Below are positions 25,901 to 37,184 of a stretch of DNA of 64,000 bases, piece by piece; the stretch's first letter is position 1; each line of letters opens with the position of its first letter. Position numbers and translations under genes: made by a program. Source of the stretch: Nannochloropsis salina CCMP1776 (lineage: Eukaryota; Sar; Eustigmatophyceae; Eustigmatales; Monodopsidaceae); NCBI GenBank assembly GCA_004565275.1, contig SDOX01000005.1, positions 966,765 through 1,030,764 of the forward strand, given 5' to 3'. The notes beneath the pieces are model-generated. The model was not told the DNA's origin and ran no database searches. It was given only the letters and a program-made list of their open reading frames with translations.

Positions 25901-28900
25901 ATGGTCGAGGTGCTTTCTAAGGCGTGGCGGAGAAGAAAAAGGAAACGAGTGGAGGATGACACGTGTTGGTATGCGCCTTTGAGCCCGCCGCCTTCGACGG
26001 CCGCCCATACAACGTTACCCCTCCATCCACTTTTAAGAATCCCTCTACTTCTGCTACACCTCCTGCTTCTCCTCGCTCCCTACACTACCGCCTTCGTACA
26101 TCCAACGCGGTCATCCTTCAATGCGTTGTCATGTTCCCCTCACAACCCCACGCAAGGCCCCACATTTGCCACGAAGTCTGTGATAACAAAGAGACCAAGG
26201 CAGAATGGCCCGCAATTCTCTCCGTTCACGTTTCCGTTCGGGAGCACGTGTCTTCGTGTTGGGCTGCAAGCTCAAGGGACAGACATGGCGAGAGATATAA
26301 TAGCGGTAGCTCGGAGTAAAGCTGACCTATTTGAAGATTTGCAGAGCCATGCCCGACGGAAAGAGGCTTTCGAGACGCTTTGGAACTCGGACTTCGAGTT
26401 CAGCGAGTCCGAATACCAGGACTTGCTCAAGGCCTGCTTCCGGCTCGGATATGTCAATCCTTTTAACGATCTGGTGGACGAGATCCAGCGCCTGAACGTG
26501 CCCATTGCGCTGGAGACATGGACGGCGTGTATCTACATCGCCTCCTCGCGAGACTTCTTCCGGCTCGGCATTGCCTGCCTCGAGCGGATGGTTCACTGGG
26601 GCGTGCGCCCGGACAGCAAGGCCATCAACCAGGTCATGGCCCTTTGCGAGAAGAAGGGCCGCGGGGAAGAGGCGATGCGTCTGTTTTTGTTCATGCGAGA
26701 CCATGGGGTCGAGGTTCCGCCGTTGACGTACTGGGCATTGGCCTCTCTGCTCTCATGCGGCGGTCGGTGGGATGATTTCAAAATTGTGGAAGAAGACTTG
26801 CGCAAGCGGGATTTTCCCGAGAGCATCAAAGAACGCTTTTATTCGACGGCTGTAGTGGCACGCTCGGGTGCCAGGGACTGGAAGGGCTCTCTGGATATGC
26901 TCCGGCGCATGCGCGAGTGCGGGGCGGTGCCCAGCATCCGCGGGTTTACCACGGCCTTGAGCACCTGCATGGCCGCGGGGGCCTACCAGGCGGTCAGGGA
27001 CTTTGTGGAGGAGGTACAGGGATGGGCGATATTCGACCTGGACGTGGCCACCTACAACGTGGTGATCAATTCCTACGCCAGCGAGCGCGACCTTGAGGGG
27101 GCTCTGGCGTGGTTTGAGAAGATCTACGAGGCCGGGCTGCGGCCCTCCCTCATATCATACTCCACCATCTTCAAGGTGTGTGCATCCACTAAGCGCGGCG
27201 ACCTGGCCCTGACTTTCCTGGACCGGCTCGTCAGGGAGGAGGATCTGCAGCCGAGCCTCGTCACCCTCAACCACGCCCTCCAAGCCCTGACCGCCAGTCA
27301 GGAGCATTTCGACGACGCTCGTCGCCTCCTGGAGACCATGGAGGCACGCTTCGGCGTCGCCCCCAACGCCTCCACCTACACCTCTCTGCTCCGCGCTGCC
27401 AGCGAGAAAGGAGACGCGCGGCTGGCTCTAGAATTGTACCACCGCATGAAGGACGTGGCCGTGTTGGCGCCGGAGCCCAGGTCGATATGGGAGGTCACGG
27501 TGGCCTGCACGAAGAGCCGCTTCTTCGAGCCGCTCGAGGAGCTGGTGGATGATTTGATGGCCCTGTCAGAAAAGGTGCTGGCTGGCGATCGACAAGACCA
27601 TGTCGGCCCCGCGGGGGGGACGGTGGCGTCAGTGCCCGCCCTGCCTGGCACGAGTGAAGGAGGGGGAAGTGGAGAAGGAGCATTAAGCGGGGTAGTACCT
27701 CCTCCGAACAGCAGTCGAAAGTACGATCCAACCCGTTCGCTCCTGTACGCCTACAGCGCGCTCATGTCAGGTCTGGAGAAGGGCAGCGAAGGGGAACTCG
27801 CCCTCCGCCTCCATGCGCACATGCAGGCTCAGGGTCTGCAGGCGGACACCGCGACGATCGTCCGGCTGCTGGAGGCCCTGAACAAGGGAAGGATGCCAGA
27901 GCGCAGTTTAAAGATCTGGTCCGACCTGGAGGGTCGCCGAGAAGATGTTCGACGTAACGTGAACGTGACCAACGCTGTCCTGAGCGCCATGGCCGCCGTT
28001 GATCCCTTGGCCGCCGTCGAGTTCTTCCACGACATGCGCGACCGGGACCAAGTAGACGACCGGTCGTACACCTATGCCTTCACAGCGTACGACAACTTGG
28101 GCGACATCACCGGCGTTCAACGGCTGTGGGAGGAAATGCGAGCCCGAGGCCTGACCTTCGACCGGGTCTCGTATGGCTCCTTGCTGCGGGCGCTGGCCCA
28201 CGCCGGGGAGGTGAAGCAGGCGATGGAGGGGCTCAGGCACTCGGAGAATGTGGGGGTGCCGCTCAATAACTACACCATTGCGCTCACTTTGATCGGGTGC
28301 AAGCGAACGCGGCAGTGGAGCACGGCCTTGAGCATGCTTCGCGAGCTCCGGGATGAAAGGGGGCTGTCGCTGAACGTGGTGTGCTACAACTCCGTCCTCA
28401 CGGTTTGCAACGCGGCTGGCCAGTGGCGAGCCTGTTTGCGGCTTTTGGAAGAGATGGGAGAGCATCAAGTTGAGATCGACTACACCTCCCTGCGGGTGAC
28501 CCTCAACGCGTTGGCGTCCGCGTCTCGCTACAATGAGGTCGTGAGTCTTTACCGGCGGCACGAGGAGCTTGACGGCGTGCTGGCGCGGAAGCTCGACACC
28601 TTTGCATTCCGTCTCATCGCTAACGCCTTCATTAAAGTGGACCCTGTTGCGGCAGTTTCCATGATAAAGAAGCACGTACAAAGGTTCTCGGGGGGAGCGG
28701 TGCGCCCTGGCGCCGGTGACGTACCAGTAGGGTCATCGCAGCCCGGTAGACATCAATATCACAGGTCATCAGGTGGGAGTCCTGCGCGCCAGGTCAGGAG
28801 GGGCCAAGAGCAGTCGACCGCCTTGGTAGATTCGAGACTGTATAAATCTCTCATCACGGCGTTGGGACACAAAGGGGAGTGGGAGCAGGCCGTGCAAGTC

Positions 28901-29545
28901 CTCCAGGCTCTGGAACCCCCCCTGCGAGACATTTCAACGATTTCTGCGACTGCCAGCGCCTTACTTCGCTCTGAGCAGTACAGTCGCGCGCGTGATTTGT
29001 TGCTTGAGGCGGAAGAAACGGTGCCAGGCGCCCATTTCGACGGCGTGGCCGACTCGTTGGGGCTGCAGGCCGCGTACATGGCAGAGGATTATGCACAGGC
29101 AGGGCTCTACCTGGACAGGTTGATTCAGGCTGGTAACCACGGAAACTCCAGCGCAAACTTTGGTTTCTGCTTGCTGGCGAAACAGGGGAAGTGGCAAGAG
29201 CTCTCGACGCTCTTGCTCGACATTTCCAGGCTGCAGGAAGAGCATGGAAGGCGATACATCGTGAGCCGGACAACCTTAGAGACCTTCGCGAACTTGACGT
29301 CATGGACGCTGGACTCGGAAGCTCCTGGTGGAATGGTCAAGTCCCTGAATGCAGAGGGATCCGAAGGGAAGATCGCGCACGTTGAGCCAGCTGTCTTGGC
29401 GAATATTATGGAGACTCTGTGCAAGATGAGTGAAGCAGGGCATCTTAAGAACGCGACTCTAGGCTTCGCAGGAACGCAAAGTGGCATGAATTCACAAACG
29501 TTAGCAGATTTGACCGAGGAAAAGTCTGTCCGGCAGGTCGGTTAG
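25901..29545 (+). CDS. Pentatricopeptide repeat protein, probably plastid
   Basis: From the first in-frame ATG (25901) the single exon encodes 1,214 residues. After a basic N-terminus comes a strongly hydrophobic segment (LLRIPLLLLHLLLLLAPY) followed by TTAFVHPTRSSF. This fits a stramenopile signal peptide with an ASAFAP-like motif, so plastid import is inferred. The n-region of about 40 residues is unusually long. From about residue 190 the protein is an array of 35-residue PPR helical pairs, for example ATYNVVINSYASERDLEGAL and ALAWFEKIYEAGLRPSLISY. Repeats continue, with non-PPR gaps, to about residue 1120. PPR proteins bind specific organelle RNAs for processing, editing, stability or translation. 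No DYW, SMR or other C-terminal catalytic domain is evident. The RNA target cannot be read from the sequence by eye. Confidence 0.92.
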   Translation: MVEVLSKAWRRRKRKRVEDDTCWYAPLSPPPSTAAHTTLPLHPLLRIPLLLLHLLLLLAPYTTAFVHPTRSSFNALSCSPHNPTQGPTFATKSVITKRPRQNGPQFSPFTFPFGSTCLRVGLQAQGTDMARDIIAVARSKADLFEDLQSHARRKEAFETLWNSDFEFSESEYQDLLKACFRLGYVNPFNDLVDEIQRLNVPIALETWTACIYIASSRDFFRLGIACLERMVHWGVRPDSKAINQVMALCEKKGRGEEAMRLFLFMRDHGVEVPPLTYWALASLLSCGGRWDDFKIVEEDLRKRDFPESIKERFYSTAVVARSGARDWKGSLDMLRRMRECGAVPSIRGFTTALSTCMAAGAYQAVRDFVEEVQGWAIFDLDVATYNVVINSYASERDLEGALAWFEKIYEAGLRPSLISYSTIFKVCASTKRGDLALTFLDRLVREEDLQPSLVTLNHALQALTASQEHFDDARRLLETMEARFGVAPNASTYTSLLRAASEKGDARLALELYHRMKDVAVLAPEPRSIWEVTVACTKSRFFEPLEELVDDLMALSEKVLAGDRQDHVGPAGGTVASVPALPGTSEGGGSGEGALSGVVPPPNSSRKYDPTRSLLYAYSALMSGLEKGSEGELALRLHAHMQAQGLQADTATIVRLLEALNKGRMPERSLKIWSDLEGRREDVRRNVNVTNAVLSAMAAVDPLAAVEFFHDMRDRDQVDDRSYTYAFTAYDNLGDITGVQRLWEEMRARGLTFDRVSYGSLLRALAHAGEVKQAMEGLRHSENVGVPLNNYTIALTLIGCKRTRQWSTALSMLRELRDERGLSLNVVCYNSVLTVCNAAGQWRACLRLLEEMGEHQVEIDYTSLRVTLNALASASRYNEVVSLYRRHEELDGVLARKLDTFAFRLIANAFIKVDPVAAVSMIKKHVQRFSGGAVRPGAGDVPVGSSQPGRHQYHRSSGGSPARQVRRGQEQSTALVDSRLYKSLITALGHKGEWEQAVQVLQALEPPLRDISTISATASALLRSEQYSRARDLLLEAEETVPGAHFDGVADSLGLQAAYMAEDYAQAGLYLDRLIQAGNHGNSSANFGFCLLAKQGKWQELSTLLLDISRLQEEHGRRYIVSRTTLETFANLTSWTLDSEAPGGMVKSLNAEGSEGKIAHVEPAVLANIMETLCKMSEAGHLKNATLGFAGTQSGMNSQTLADLTEEKSVRQVG

Positions 29546-30669
29546 ACGCAAAAAGTAAAATAGGATAGTCTGGACTGTCCCAACGTAGTGGTGGTGCGGA
29601 CAGGTTTGGGAAAAAGAATGGTATAGGTGACTGCGTGTAATCAACGAGCCGGCATTTAAAGAAGGGAAACGATAATGTCGTTGGAACGACACGAAAGTAA
29701 CGATTTAGAGTTGATGTTTCGGCATGTGAAATGTGAAGTTGCTCGTCCAGCTGGAAGTTGCTCGTTTTCTTTCGACGCGAAACGTTGACTTCTTCACATC
29801 ATCGTAGCTTTTTGTCGAGCTCTCAGAGGTCACACAAATAAACACTTCTGCGTTTTTCGACAGAAATATCAAAGACAGAAAGCGCCAACATCCCAACGTC
29901 TCCCCTTTCTCCTTCAATTTCAAACAAAAGAGAGGCTGGCTTCGACTGGCGGCTAGCGAGGACGTGAGAGAGAGAAGTCCTAGGGGCTCGCGAGCCGCCT
30001 TCCGCTGCCACGTCACATGCCCCGCTGGGCACGTCTGGAGCTGCATGCGCATTGCACGGCGGGTAATACTAGACCGCGTGCATTGGACGCAAGCTGTATG
30101 TCTCAAGTCTCGTGACAGGTCCCATTTGCGGTCGCCGTGGCGCTCTCGGCATTCCGTCAGGGCGGACGTGCATTTTTAGCCAATGGGAGGGCACAACCGG
30201 GCCACGCCAACCCGCTGCTCCTGTCGGTTTCTGACACCGAGCGAGCCCTTGCGGTGAAATCCCCCAGGTAGACGTTAGAGGAGGGTCTTTTAATTGTGCC
30301 GGGGTACTTGCAGGGTGTGCAATCTGTGTCCTCTCTTTTTCGTGGCTGGCATGGTCGAGGTAGACATTTTTTATCCAATCCCCGAGCTCACCGTCTGCAT
30401 TCCCAGCGCAGCCTCCGCGTCGAATCGCGCCCTGCGTCACGTATGACCCTGTTCTTTTCGCAACTCAGGAGGATTTTCTCCCTTTTGTGTGATCAAAACA
30501 CCGCCACAGCAATCAAGAGCTCTGACAACATCAGTTTTGGATGCTTGGTTCCTTGGTTACGAGCTGAAGGTCAAAAGTCTTTCGACAGCAGGCAGCTCGG
30601 CCGAGAGCAGCAGGATCAGGATCTAGCAGGTGCAAGAGCAACACACGAAAGCAAGCTTTGGACACAGCC
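29546..30669. other. Intergenic, PPR 3' end to HMG gene
   Basis: This 1.1-kb gap lies between two co-directional genes. Frames on either strand are short and have no motifs. It presumably holds the 3' UTR of the PPR gene and the promoter and 5' UTR of the HMG gene. Confidence 0.5.
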
Positions 30670-33429
30670 ATGAAAGACAACCTGGAATGTTTCCGTTCCG
30701 ATGCAGAGGACGCCTATGCATTTTTCGATATGGAACCCGAGAATGCCTCCAAGGTAAGTGGTAGTAGCAGACTTGTTCTCTCAGCCAAGTGCGACTCGCG
30801 GTGCTCGATGTGGATCGCTAAGATGGCAAGATTTATGATGGTGTGTCAGGGGAATTAATCGGCCAAAACGATGTCCTCATCTTGCCCAACAGCAGGAGAT
30901 GGGCCTGCTAATGGTATGTGAGGAGGAGAAGGAAATGCTCGGAAAGGAGAAACGTCTTGAATGCGAGGACGCAGGCGACGAGGAGGGGGAGGACGACATC
31001 GAGGTCATGGACGAAGACGATTCTGTCGCATCCATATGCGTTGATGAAGTTTTCGCTGGTAAAGATGCTGCCGAAGCCCCTTCGGCGCCTGTGCGGCGGC
31101 ACTTGAAGGTGCGTAGCGTATGTGAGGGCCTTAGTCATGCTCGTACGGCACTTCCCAGGAAGCGCGAGCCCGAGGAGGGCAATTGAGGGTTGGTGCGACA
31201 CCACGATCATCCCCAATGAACTCGCTATACTGAAAAATTAATGCGGATGCCTTTTTGTATCTCCTTTTTTCCATGAAACGACAGCGCAAGGCCGCTCTGA
31301 AAAAGGCGCCCGGGGCTCCCAAGCGCTTTAAGAGCCCCTACATCCTTTTTTCGATCGAGTGTCGAGAGGCCATCAAACGCCAACTTCCCGCGCAAGCTAA
31401 AGTGACTGAGATCATGAGCAAAATCGCCGAGACGTGGCGGAAACTCTCGGAGAAGGAGCGGCGGCACTGGGAGGCCCTGGCAGAGAGGGACAGGGCAAGG
31501 TACGACTCGGAAATGTCCCGCTACCAAGGGCCTTTAAAGGTGCCCAGAGTCCGTCCACGCCGCTATCCTGACCAACCCAAACGGGCAACGTCGGCGTTCA
31601 TGCAGTTTGTGCGTTCCGTGAAAGCCCGGGTGCGACAGCAACACCCGCAGATGAGCAACAGCGAGATCATGAAGATGCTCACTGAACAATGGAGGAGCGC
31701 GAGCAAAGAGGATAAGCTTCCTTTCCTCGAGAAGGAAAGAGAGGAACGGGCGATCTACAAAACAGCCATGGAGCAGTGGCAAAAGGATACGGGGCGTGTC
31801 GCGGACGACGCCTCCCACGCGCCAGAAGAGGGACGGGCCATGTCCATGCTCCCTTCCCCTGGAAGGGAGGGAAGCGAGAAAGCTTCGATGCCGGAGCAGG
31901 GTATAACCACCACGGTCTCTGTAAGAAGTACCAAGGCGAAGGCGCGTGTTCCACCGCCCCCGGTCACCGACGGTCATTGCCCCTCAAGTAGCTCTGATGT
32001 ATTGCCGGCGTGTGAGCCTATGTTTCCCGAGCGACACGAGCACGCCCCGACGGCCCAGCCAGCGCCCTCGCCTTCCTCGCAGGCCGGCCTGGGCCTACCC
32101 ACCTTGAAGGCCCAACACCAGGAGCAGCGCCAGCAACAGCAAGCCCGGCAACAGCTGGCAAGGGAACAACAGGAAAGGCATCACCGTTTGCAGCAGCAAC
32201 AGTTGGAGCAACAGCAGCTACGCGAGCAACGAGAAAACAAGCGCGAACATCAGTGGGAGCGACAGGCGCAGGTCGCGGAATACGAGGACGACTCCTTTCT
32301 CATGGATTACTTGAACGCCGCCCATGCCTCGTTTGCAATTTATGACAACTTTATGCGTGGTATTGAGACGGAAGCTGCTGCGGCGTTGGCCATCTCGTCC
32401 CAGAGGGTGAGCAGCGTGAGTGCTTACGCGAGCAGCAGTGGATCTACCAGAGGTCAGAATGAAATCACACCCGTGGCACCGAATCCACCAGGGTCCTCAT
32501 CGTCTCTTGTGTCCGGGGATTCATCGCGGAACTCGAACGAATGGATTTCCGGTGGAGGTTCCTGGAAGGATCATGCGTCATCGCCTCTCAAACAGGAGCC
32601 ATGTAGCGATGTGAAGGGGTTCAGATCCGCCCGCTCTCCTGCATTTAGTCCGGTCGACTCATGCGGCGCTCTGAGTGACTCTTCCGCCGCCTCGGCGTTG
32701 GAAAGCCACGGCAGTTGTCGTTTTCGTAGCCGCGACGAGGCGAGTGTAGGCGGAGGTTGGCCTGCTCGGGGGAAAATGGGTCCGGACGAGGCGCATCACT
32801 CCAGCTCATTTCCGGCCATCGGCGCGGCCTCTTCGGTGTCGGGGGAGTCGTCTGTCGCTGGGGATGACGTCGCGAGTAAACCACAGATGGCTTTGGCAAC
32901 GGGAAGACTATCCGCATCAGCCCTACAGACTTCAAAGCCATGCGTAAGGGAAGACATTCCACTGCCGCAAATAGCGCCACACCCACCCGTCGATCTTGGC
33001 CAGCGTGCAATCAGTCGGGAGTTAGGGTCTCCTCTATTGGGTCGACCGCGACAAGGGGACCAGCCAAGTAGACCATTGGAAAGCGCCGCCAGGGGACATC
33101 ATATCCTTGGCCTGTTGCCATCAACGCCTTGCTCTCCCAGCAAGTGCGCTCCCCTCCCTGTCGGCGTTGTCGAGGCTGTTCGTCCCTGTTCTTCAGCCGA
33201 ACGCCATTCTTCGCCTTTTCTCCAGAAGCTCGATGTCGAGGGAAAGGCAATCGAGAGTCAGGGACACGAAAATGAGCACCCTCAACACCCTCCTATGCTT
33301 GTGGTCACGACAGCGACGCCCGAGGGCGGGGTTCGACAAACGACATACCAACGACTTCCAGCTGAATGGCCGCCCTCCTCCTCCTCATTGAATGCAACTC
33401 AAAGTCTCACACGCGAGGAACTTTCTTGA
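30670..33429 (+). CDS. Double HMG-box protein with Q-rich tail
   Basis: Exons 30670-30753, 30893-31108 and 31285-33429 join in phase 0 and give 814 residues. The donors are GTAAGT and GTGCGT; the acceptors CAACAG and CGACAG. Residues 1-100 are acidic. Two HMG boxes follow at about 110-178 (PKRFKSPYILFSIECREAIK, ETWRKLSEKERRHWEALAER) and 195-265 (PKRATSAFMQFVRSVKARVR, EQWRSASKEDKLPFLEKERE). Residues 370-425 form a Gln/Arg-rich helix. A conserved-looking hydrophobic patch, FLMDYLNAAHASFAIYDNFM, comes next, then a long Ser/Pro-rich tail. HMG boxes bend DNA, so a chromatin or transcription role in the nucleus is expected. Tandem boxes occur in HMGB, UBF and mitochondrial TFAM-like proteins. The long tail and absent presequence argue for a nuclear regulator (inference). 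Confidence 0.92.
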
Positions 33430-34732
33430 AGGTCCAAGAGATAGGTTGCATACGACGAAGGCGTAGGACTGGCTAGAGGTGAAAGGCAGGAGGATGTTCT
33501 GGCGCGGCCACGTCAGCGTGGTAGCATCAACGGCTCCTTGGCAGTGAGCAGTAGCGCACCTGCCCGGGAGTGTGCTGGCAAACCAGCCCGATCGTCTTCC
33601 GGGGAGTTTAGTGTTGAAAAGAGATCTTGAATTTGTAAGAAGCATCGACGCTTCAATGCACGGTGCAAAGGTCACCACTCATGGATGCTTTGCATCTCCA
33701 TACCCAACTTAAATGTCCGGCGGAGGCGATGAGATAAGTGTGTTGTATAACCAGCCGCGATAAATTGAAGCACTAGATAATTTGTCAGACAGATGACTAA
33801 TTTGCCAGACATGTGAGTAAGGCAAGGCCAGAAAAAGCAATGAACGCGATTTATGACTGGGCTCAGAACTTGACCGGGAAGACTGACCTTTATGTACCAG
33901 CAATTCACCTCTTCGCGTCCAGTGCGCTGACATGCGTGAGACATATTTGGGGAAAAAGAGCTTGTTCTGTTTGCATGACAGAACGATTCGTGATTGTATT
34001 TGCTTTTCGATATTGCTGCTGCTCGGAAAGAACGACGACAAGGGTGAATGCGACGAATAAGACCCGTGTGTCTGTCCATCGAATAAAACAAAGCGTCTGG
34101 ATTGCAAGATGAGAACAACGCAACCATTTTTGTTTCCGACTCTGTCGTGAACTGCTTATCAAGCACACATGAAAAGAAACCTTACACATGGAAAAAAATG
34201 ATGGTTACGTACTCAGGAAGTCTCGACTAAAATTTTACATTCGATTAGGTTTGTCAAGACCCTACCAAAATATATTCAACCCTCGATATCTTCCGCAGCC
34301 ATCTATTTTATTTGAAGGGGAACTGCTAAATAATGCATCAGGAGCAAGGGGCAAAAGCGGACATCATTTTACATTCATCGCTACGAACACTACACGGACT
34401 ACAATCAGGCGCGCTCAGACCTTAAACTGACGCGTTCCCATTTACGCAGTGAATTGCGGTCCTCACCCTACCCAGGCAAGACGATAAATGGTTCTGTTCC
34501 AAGGAAAGTGATGGAAAAATAGGTAAACAAGCAAAAAATAAGAGCCTCGCGATCCTCCCCATGAGACTTTCGCGTGTCAGAGGTGTTCAGCAAAGGTTTG
34601 TGGTCATACACTTCCATCCGTGAAGTGACTACCTCGTAAATTACCATTTGAAAAAGCATCATGACAGATCTGCACGCCATACTGTCCGAACACCATCAAG
34701 AGATGGCTGTCAACGACACACTTACCTCAGGG
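33430..34732. other. Convergent intergenic region
   Basis: 1.3 kb between the 3' ends of the HMG and ELP6 genes. Overlapping minus-strand frames at 33672-34189 (up to 164 codons) lack motifs and look like chance. Nothing else is recognised. Confidence 0.5.
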
Positions 34733-35521
34733 CTATGTCGGCGCTACGTTTATCCCAACCCTCGCCGAGGACAGAGACAGCCGCCCACATTTGATGCCGC
34801 CTTCACCCACTTTGAAGTTGAGAAGCTCTGCGTGCTTCGCTTCCTGATGCCGTACTGTGATGAGGCCATGAACATCACGACTGTATCCAGAGGCTAGAGG
34901 ACATACTTCCACATGCACGTGTGCATTTCGCAAAAGAAAAGCCAGAAGATTTATCGACGTTGAGTTTTGCACGCTGAGGGAGTTTGCACATTCGTCGTTT
35001 TCCTTTCCCAATGCGCGGACGAGCAAGGAAGCTGCTTGCCGCCCTACACCAGCGTTGCTAGGCTGACGTCGCAAAAGCAAGCCCCGGCATGTCTGTACAA
35101 AGTCCACGGCTGCACGCATCCCGTACACGCCAGCAACAACGCTTATGTCATCAATGACGATCATGGTAGGCAAGCTTTGATCCTGCTCCAAACTCGTCAT
35201 CATGGCGGCGAGGGATGAGAAGAGTGATTGTGTGGAAGCTGAAGAGGGGTAGGTCGGAAGCAACGAGACGTAACGAAATGCACCAGAGGTCCCGTCAAGC
35301 TTGCCTTTCTCCACCCCAAGCCTTCGAAGCACCGAGGTGTACTGCGCTTCTGGAAATGATGACGCCAGACAAACAACGCGTGTGCCTTGCCTTAGCCCCT
35401 GCGCGATCAAATGAAGAAGCAACGCGTGTCCGTCCGCCAGCGGGTCCTCGTCTGTGAGAAGCGCCATTTGTCCCGCCACAATGCCCCGCCAATCCAGCAA
35501 GGCATCCTCAAAGCTTTCCAT
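34733..35521 (-). CDS. ELP6: Elongator complex subunit 6 (RecA-like, P-loop-less)
   Basis: One exon of 262 codons from the ATG at 35521. The order of secondary structure fits a RecA-like ATPase fold without Walker A: GQMALLTDEDPLADGHALLL, then VVCLASSFPEAQYTSVLRRL, RYVSLLPTYP, LPTMIVIDDISVVAGVYGM, a middle helix, INLLAFLLRNAHVHVEVCPL and LITVRHQEAKHAELLNFKV. This is the layout of Elp6, one of the Elp4-Elp5-Elp6 ring of the Elongator complex that modifies wobble uridines in tRNA. The ISVV/Walker B-like strand is present while the P-loop is missing, as in Elp6. The N-terminal motif is weaker than in animal proteins, so Elp5 or another RecA-like paralogue cannot be excluded. Confidence 0.68.
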   Translation of the reverse strand: MESFEDALLDWRGIVAGQMALLTDEDPLADGHALLLHLIAQGLRQGTRVVCLASSFPEAQYTSVLRRLGVEKGKLDGTSGAFRYVSLLPTYPSSASTQSLFSSLAAMMTSLEQDQSLPTMIVIDDISVVAGVYGMRAAVDFVQTCRGLLLRRQPSNAGVGRQAASLLVRALGKENDECANSLSVQNSTSINLLAFLLRNAHVHVEVCPLASGYSRDVHGLITVRHQEAKHAELLNFKVGEGGIKCGRLSLSSARVGINVAPT

Positions 35522-35806
35522 GGATTCAGATCAAGGATCTAAAGGACATCTATATCAGTATGATAGTTCTCCATTATGGCAACCTGTATGCCCCGCTCTG
35601 CACCGACTTCGAAGATACGCGCAGTCTTTGATCCTCTGCGAGTCAACCTCCCCCTCGTTGGCCCATGTCGATATTACCACAACCCATGGGGCGTTACTAC
35701 ATGGAACAAAAATAGAATCACGACGCAAATTCTCACGATTGACAGCGAGATTTCTCCAACCTTCAATCGCTGATATTAATTTTGTTACTTTGACGCGCAT
35801 CATATT

Positions 35807-37184
35807 TCAGATCTTGGTATTCTCTGTTTCCCCCCCCTGCTGCATGTACCCAAATGCAGACAAGTCTTTCAAATTACATCGCCAATCTTTGCGGACCTTG
35901 ACTCGCATCTCTAGATAAATTTTCTTGCCAAAGAAATTTTCTAGGTCTAGCCGCGCTTGGGTGCCCACCTCTTTTAATTTACTGCCCTTGGTCCCGATCA
36001 GTATAGGGACATGTGAGTCCCGTGTGGTGAATATGGTGGAGTTGATTTTAATGAGTCTCCCTTGATCTTTGAATCCTGTTACAGATACCTCGCAAGAGTA
36101 GGGGATCTCTTTACTGTAAGATGTAAACAGTTTTTCGCGGATGAGTTCAGATGCGAAAAAGCGCTGAGGTTTGTCTGTTAGTGTATCATTTGGATATAGG
36201 GGCGGAGACGGGGGCAATTCCTCTTTCAATGATGCCAATAGCCCATCCAAATTGAAACATTCTCGGGCTGAAATAGGAATGATGCTCGCGTTCGGCAACG
36301 CCGCCTGCCATCGGGCCACTACGTCTTGGAGGGTGCCAATTCGCTCGAGCGCATCCTTCCCCAAATTGCCCTGAGGATGCGTGGCGTTGGGCAAAAGGTC
36401 GATTTTGTTGACGGCCAACAGGAGCGGTCGTCGCGACTGCTGCATGTGCTCAAATATTTGTTGATCAGGAAAGTCTCGAGGGTCCTCGAAGACGTCCGTC
36501 ATCAGGAGCACCACGTCGGCGTCGCCCAAGCTCTCTTTGACGAAAGCCATCATCCCCTCTTGTAGCTTATAGTTGGGCCGTAGCACCCCTGGTGTATCGT
36601 AGTACACAATCTGAAAGTCTTCTCCTGTCACAACCCCCATAATTTGGTGCCGTGTCGTCTGTTGCTTCGAAGTGACGATAGAGACACGCTCCCCCACCAA
36701 GGAGTTCATCAACGTGGACTTCCCCACATTGGGACTGCCGACAATGCTAACAAAACCAGCGCGAAATCCTTCGGACCCCTGGTCATCTTCCATCAATGTC
36801 GGGTCTCCAAATTCAATTCCTGCATCTTTCAGCAACTCGTCCAGCTTCTTGGCTGGCGCGGCCAGCATGGCTTTATGTTGATCGGAAAGTTCCTCGTCGT
36901 CGTCATAGTCCTCCATGTCAACATTGTAATCTTGCCTTACATTTTCAGCCTCTGTATCCAGTGAAGCCAGAAATTCTTCCAAGTCATCCTCCTCCTCTTT
37001 CTCGCTCTTTTTCCGTTTGGACTTGGTAGTAGTCTTCTGAAGCCTCTGGCTACCCCCTTCCTCCCCATCTTGGGAAAATAGAAACCAATCTATGCTTCTA
37101 GCTATGGACACTCTTCTTCTTCTGCCCACAAGAAAGACGTTTGCTTTTACCTCCCCCTCGCTCCTCGATATCAAAGGCGTCCAT
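35807..37184 (-). CDS. Era-type GTPase with KH domain
   Basis: Exons 37184-37151 and 37068-35807, with an 82-base intron (GTAAAA...CCAAG), give 431 residues. The joint restores GGDGEEGG in frame. Residues 1-120 are acidic and Lys-rich, not a typical transit peptide. The GTPase domain has G1 GSPNVGKST, G2 TTRHQIMG, G3 DTPGV, G4 NKID and G5 SARE. The C-terminal KH domain includes PILIGTKGSKLKEVGTQARL and KIYLEMRVKVRKDWR. Era binds the 3' end of the small-subunit rRNA and is needed for ribosome assembly. In an alga a plastid or mitochondrial copy is expected, but no targeting signal is visible in this model. A missing upstream targeting exon is therefore likely: an acceptor-like GTCCAG lies just upstream of the ATG. 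It is divergent from the HMBS gene. Confidence 0.92.

Noticed and set aside
30893-31216. Antisense frame opposite HMG exon 2
   Set aside because: The plus-strand exon has phase-matched splice sites and joins the HMG boxes; the antisense frame is its shadow.
33672-34189. Minus-strand frames up to 164 codons
   Set aside because: Several frames overlap in the same AT-rich stretch with no motif; probably chance.
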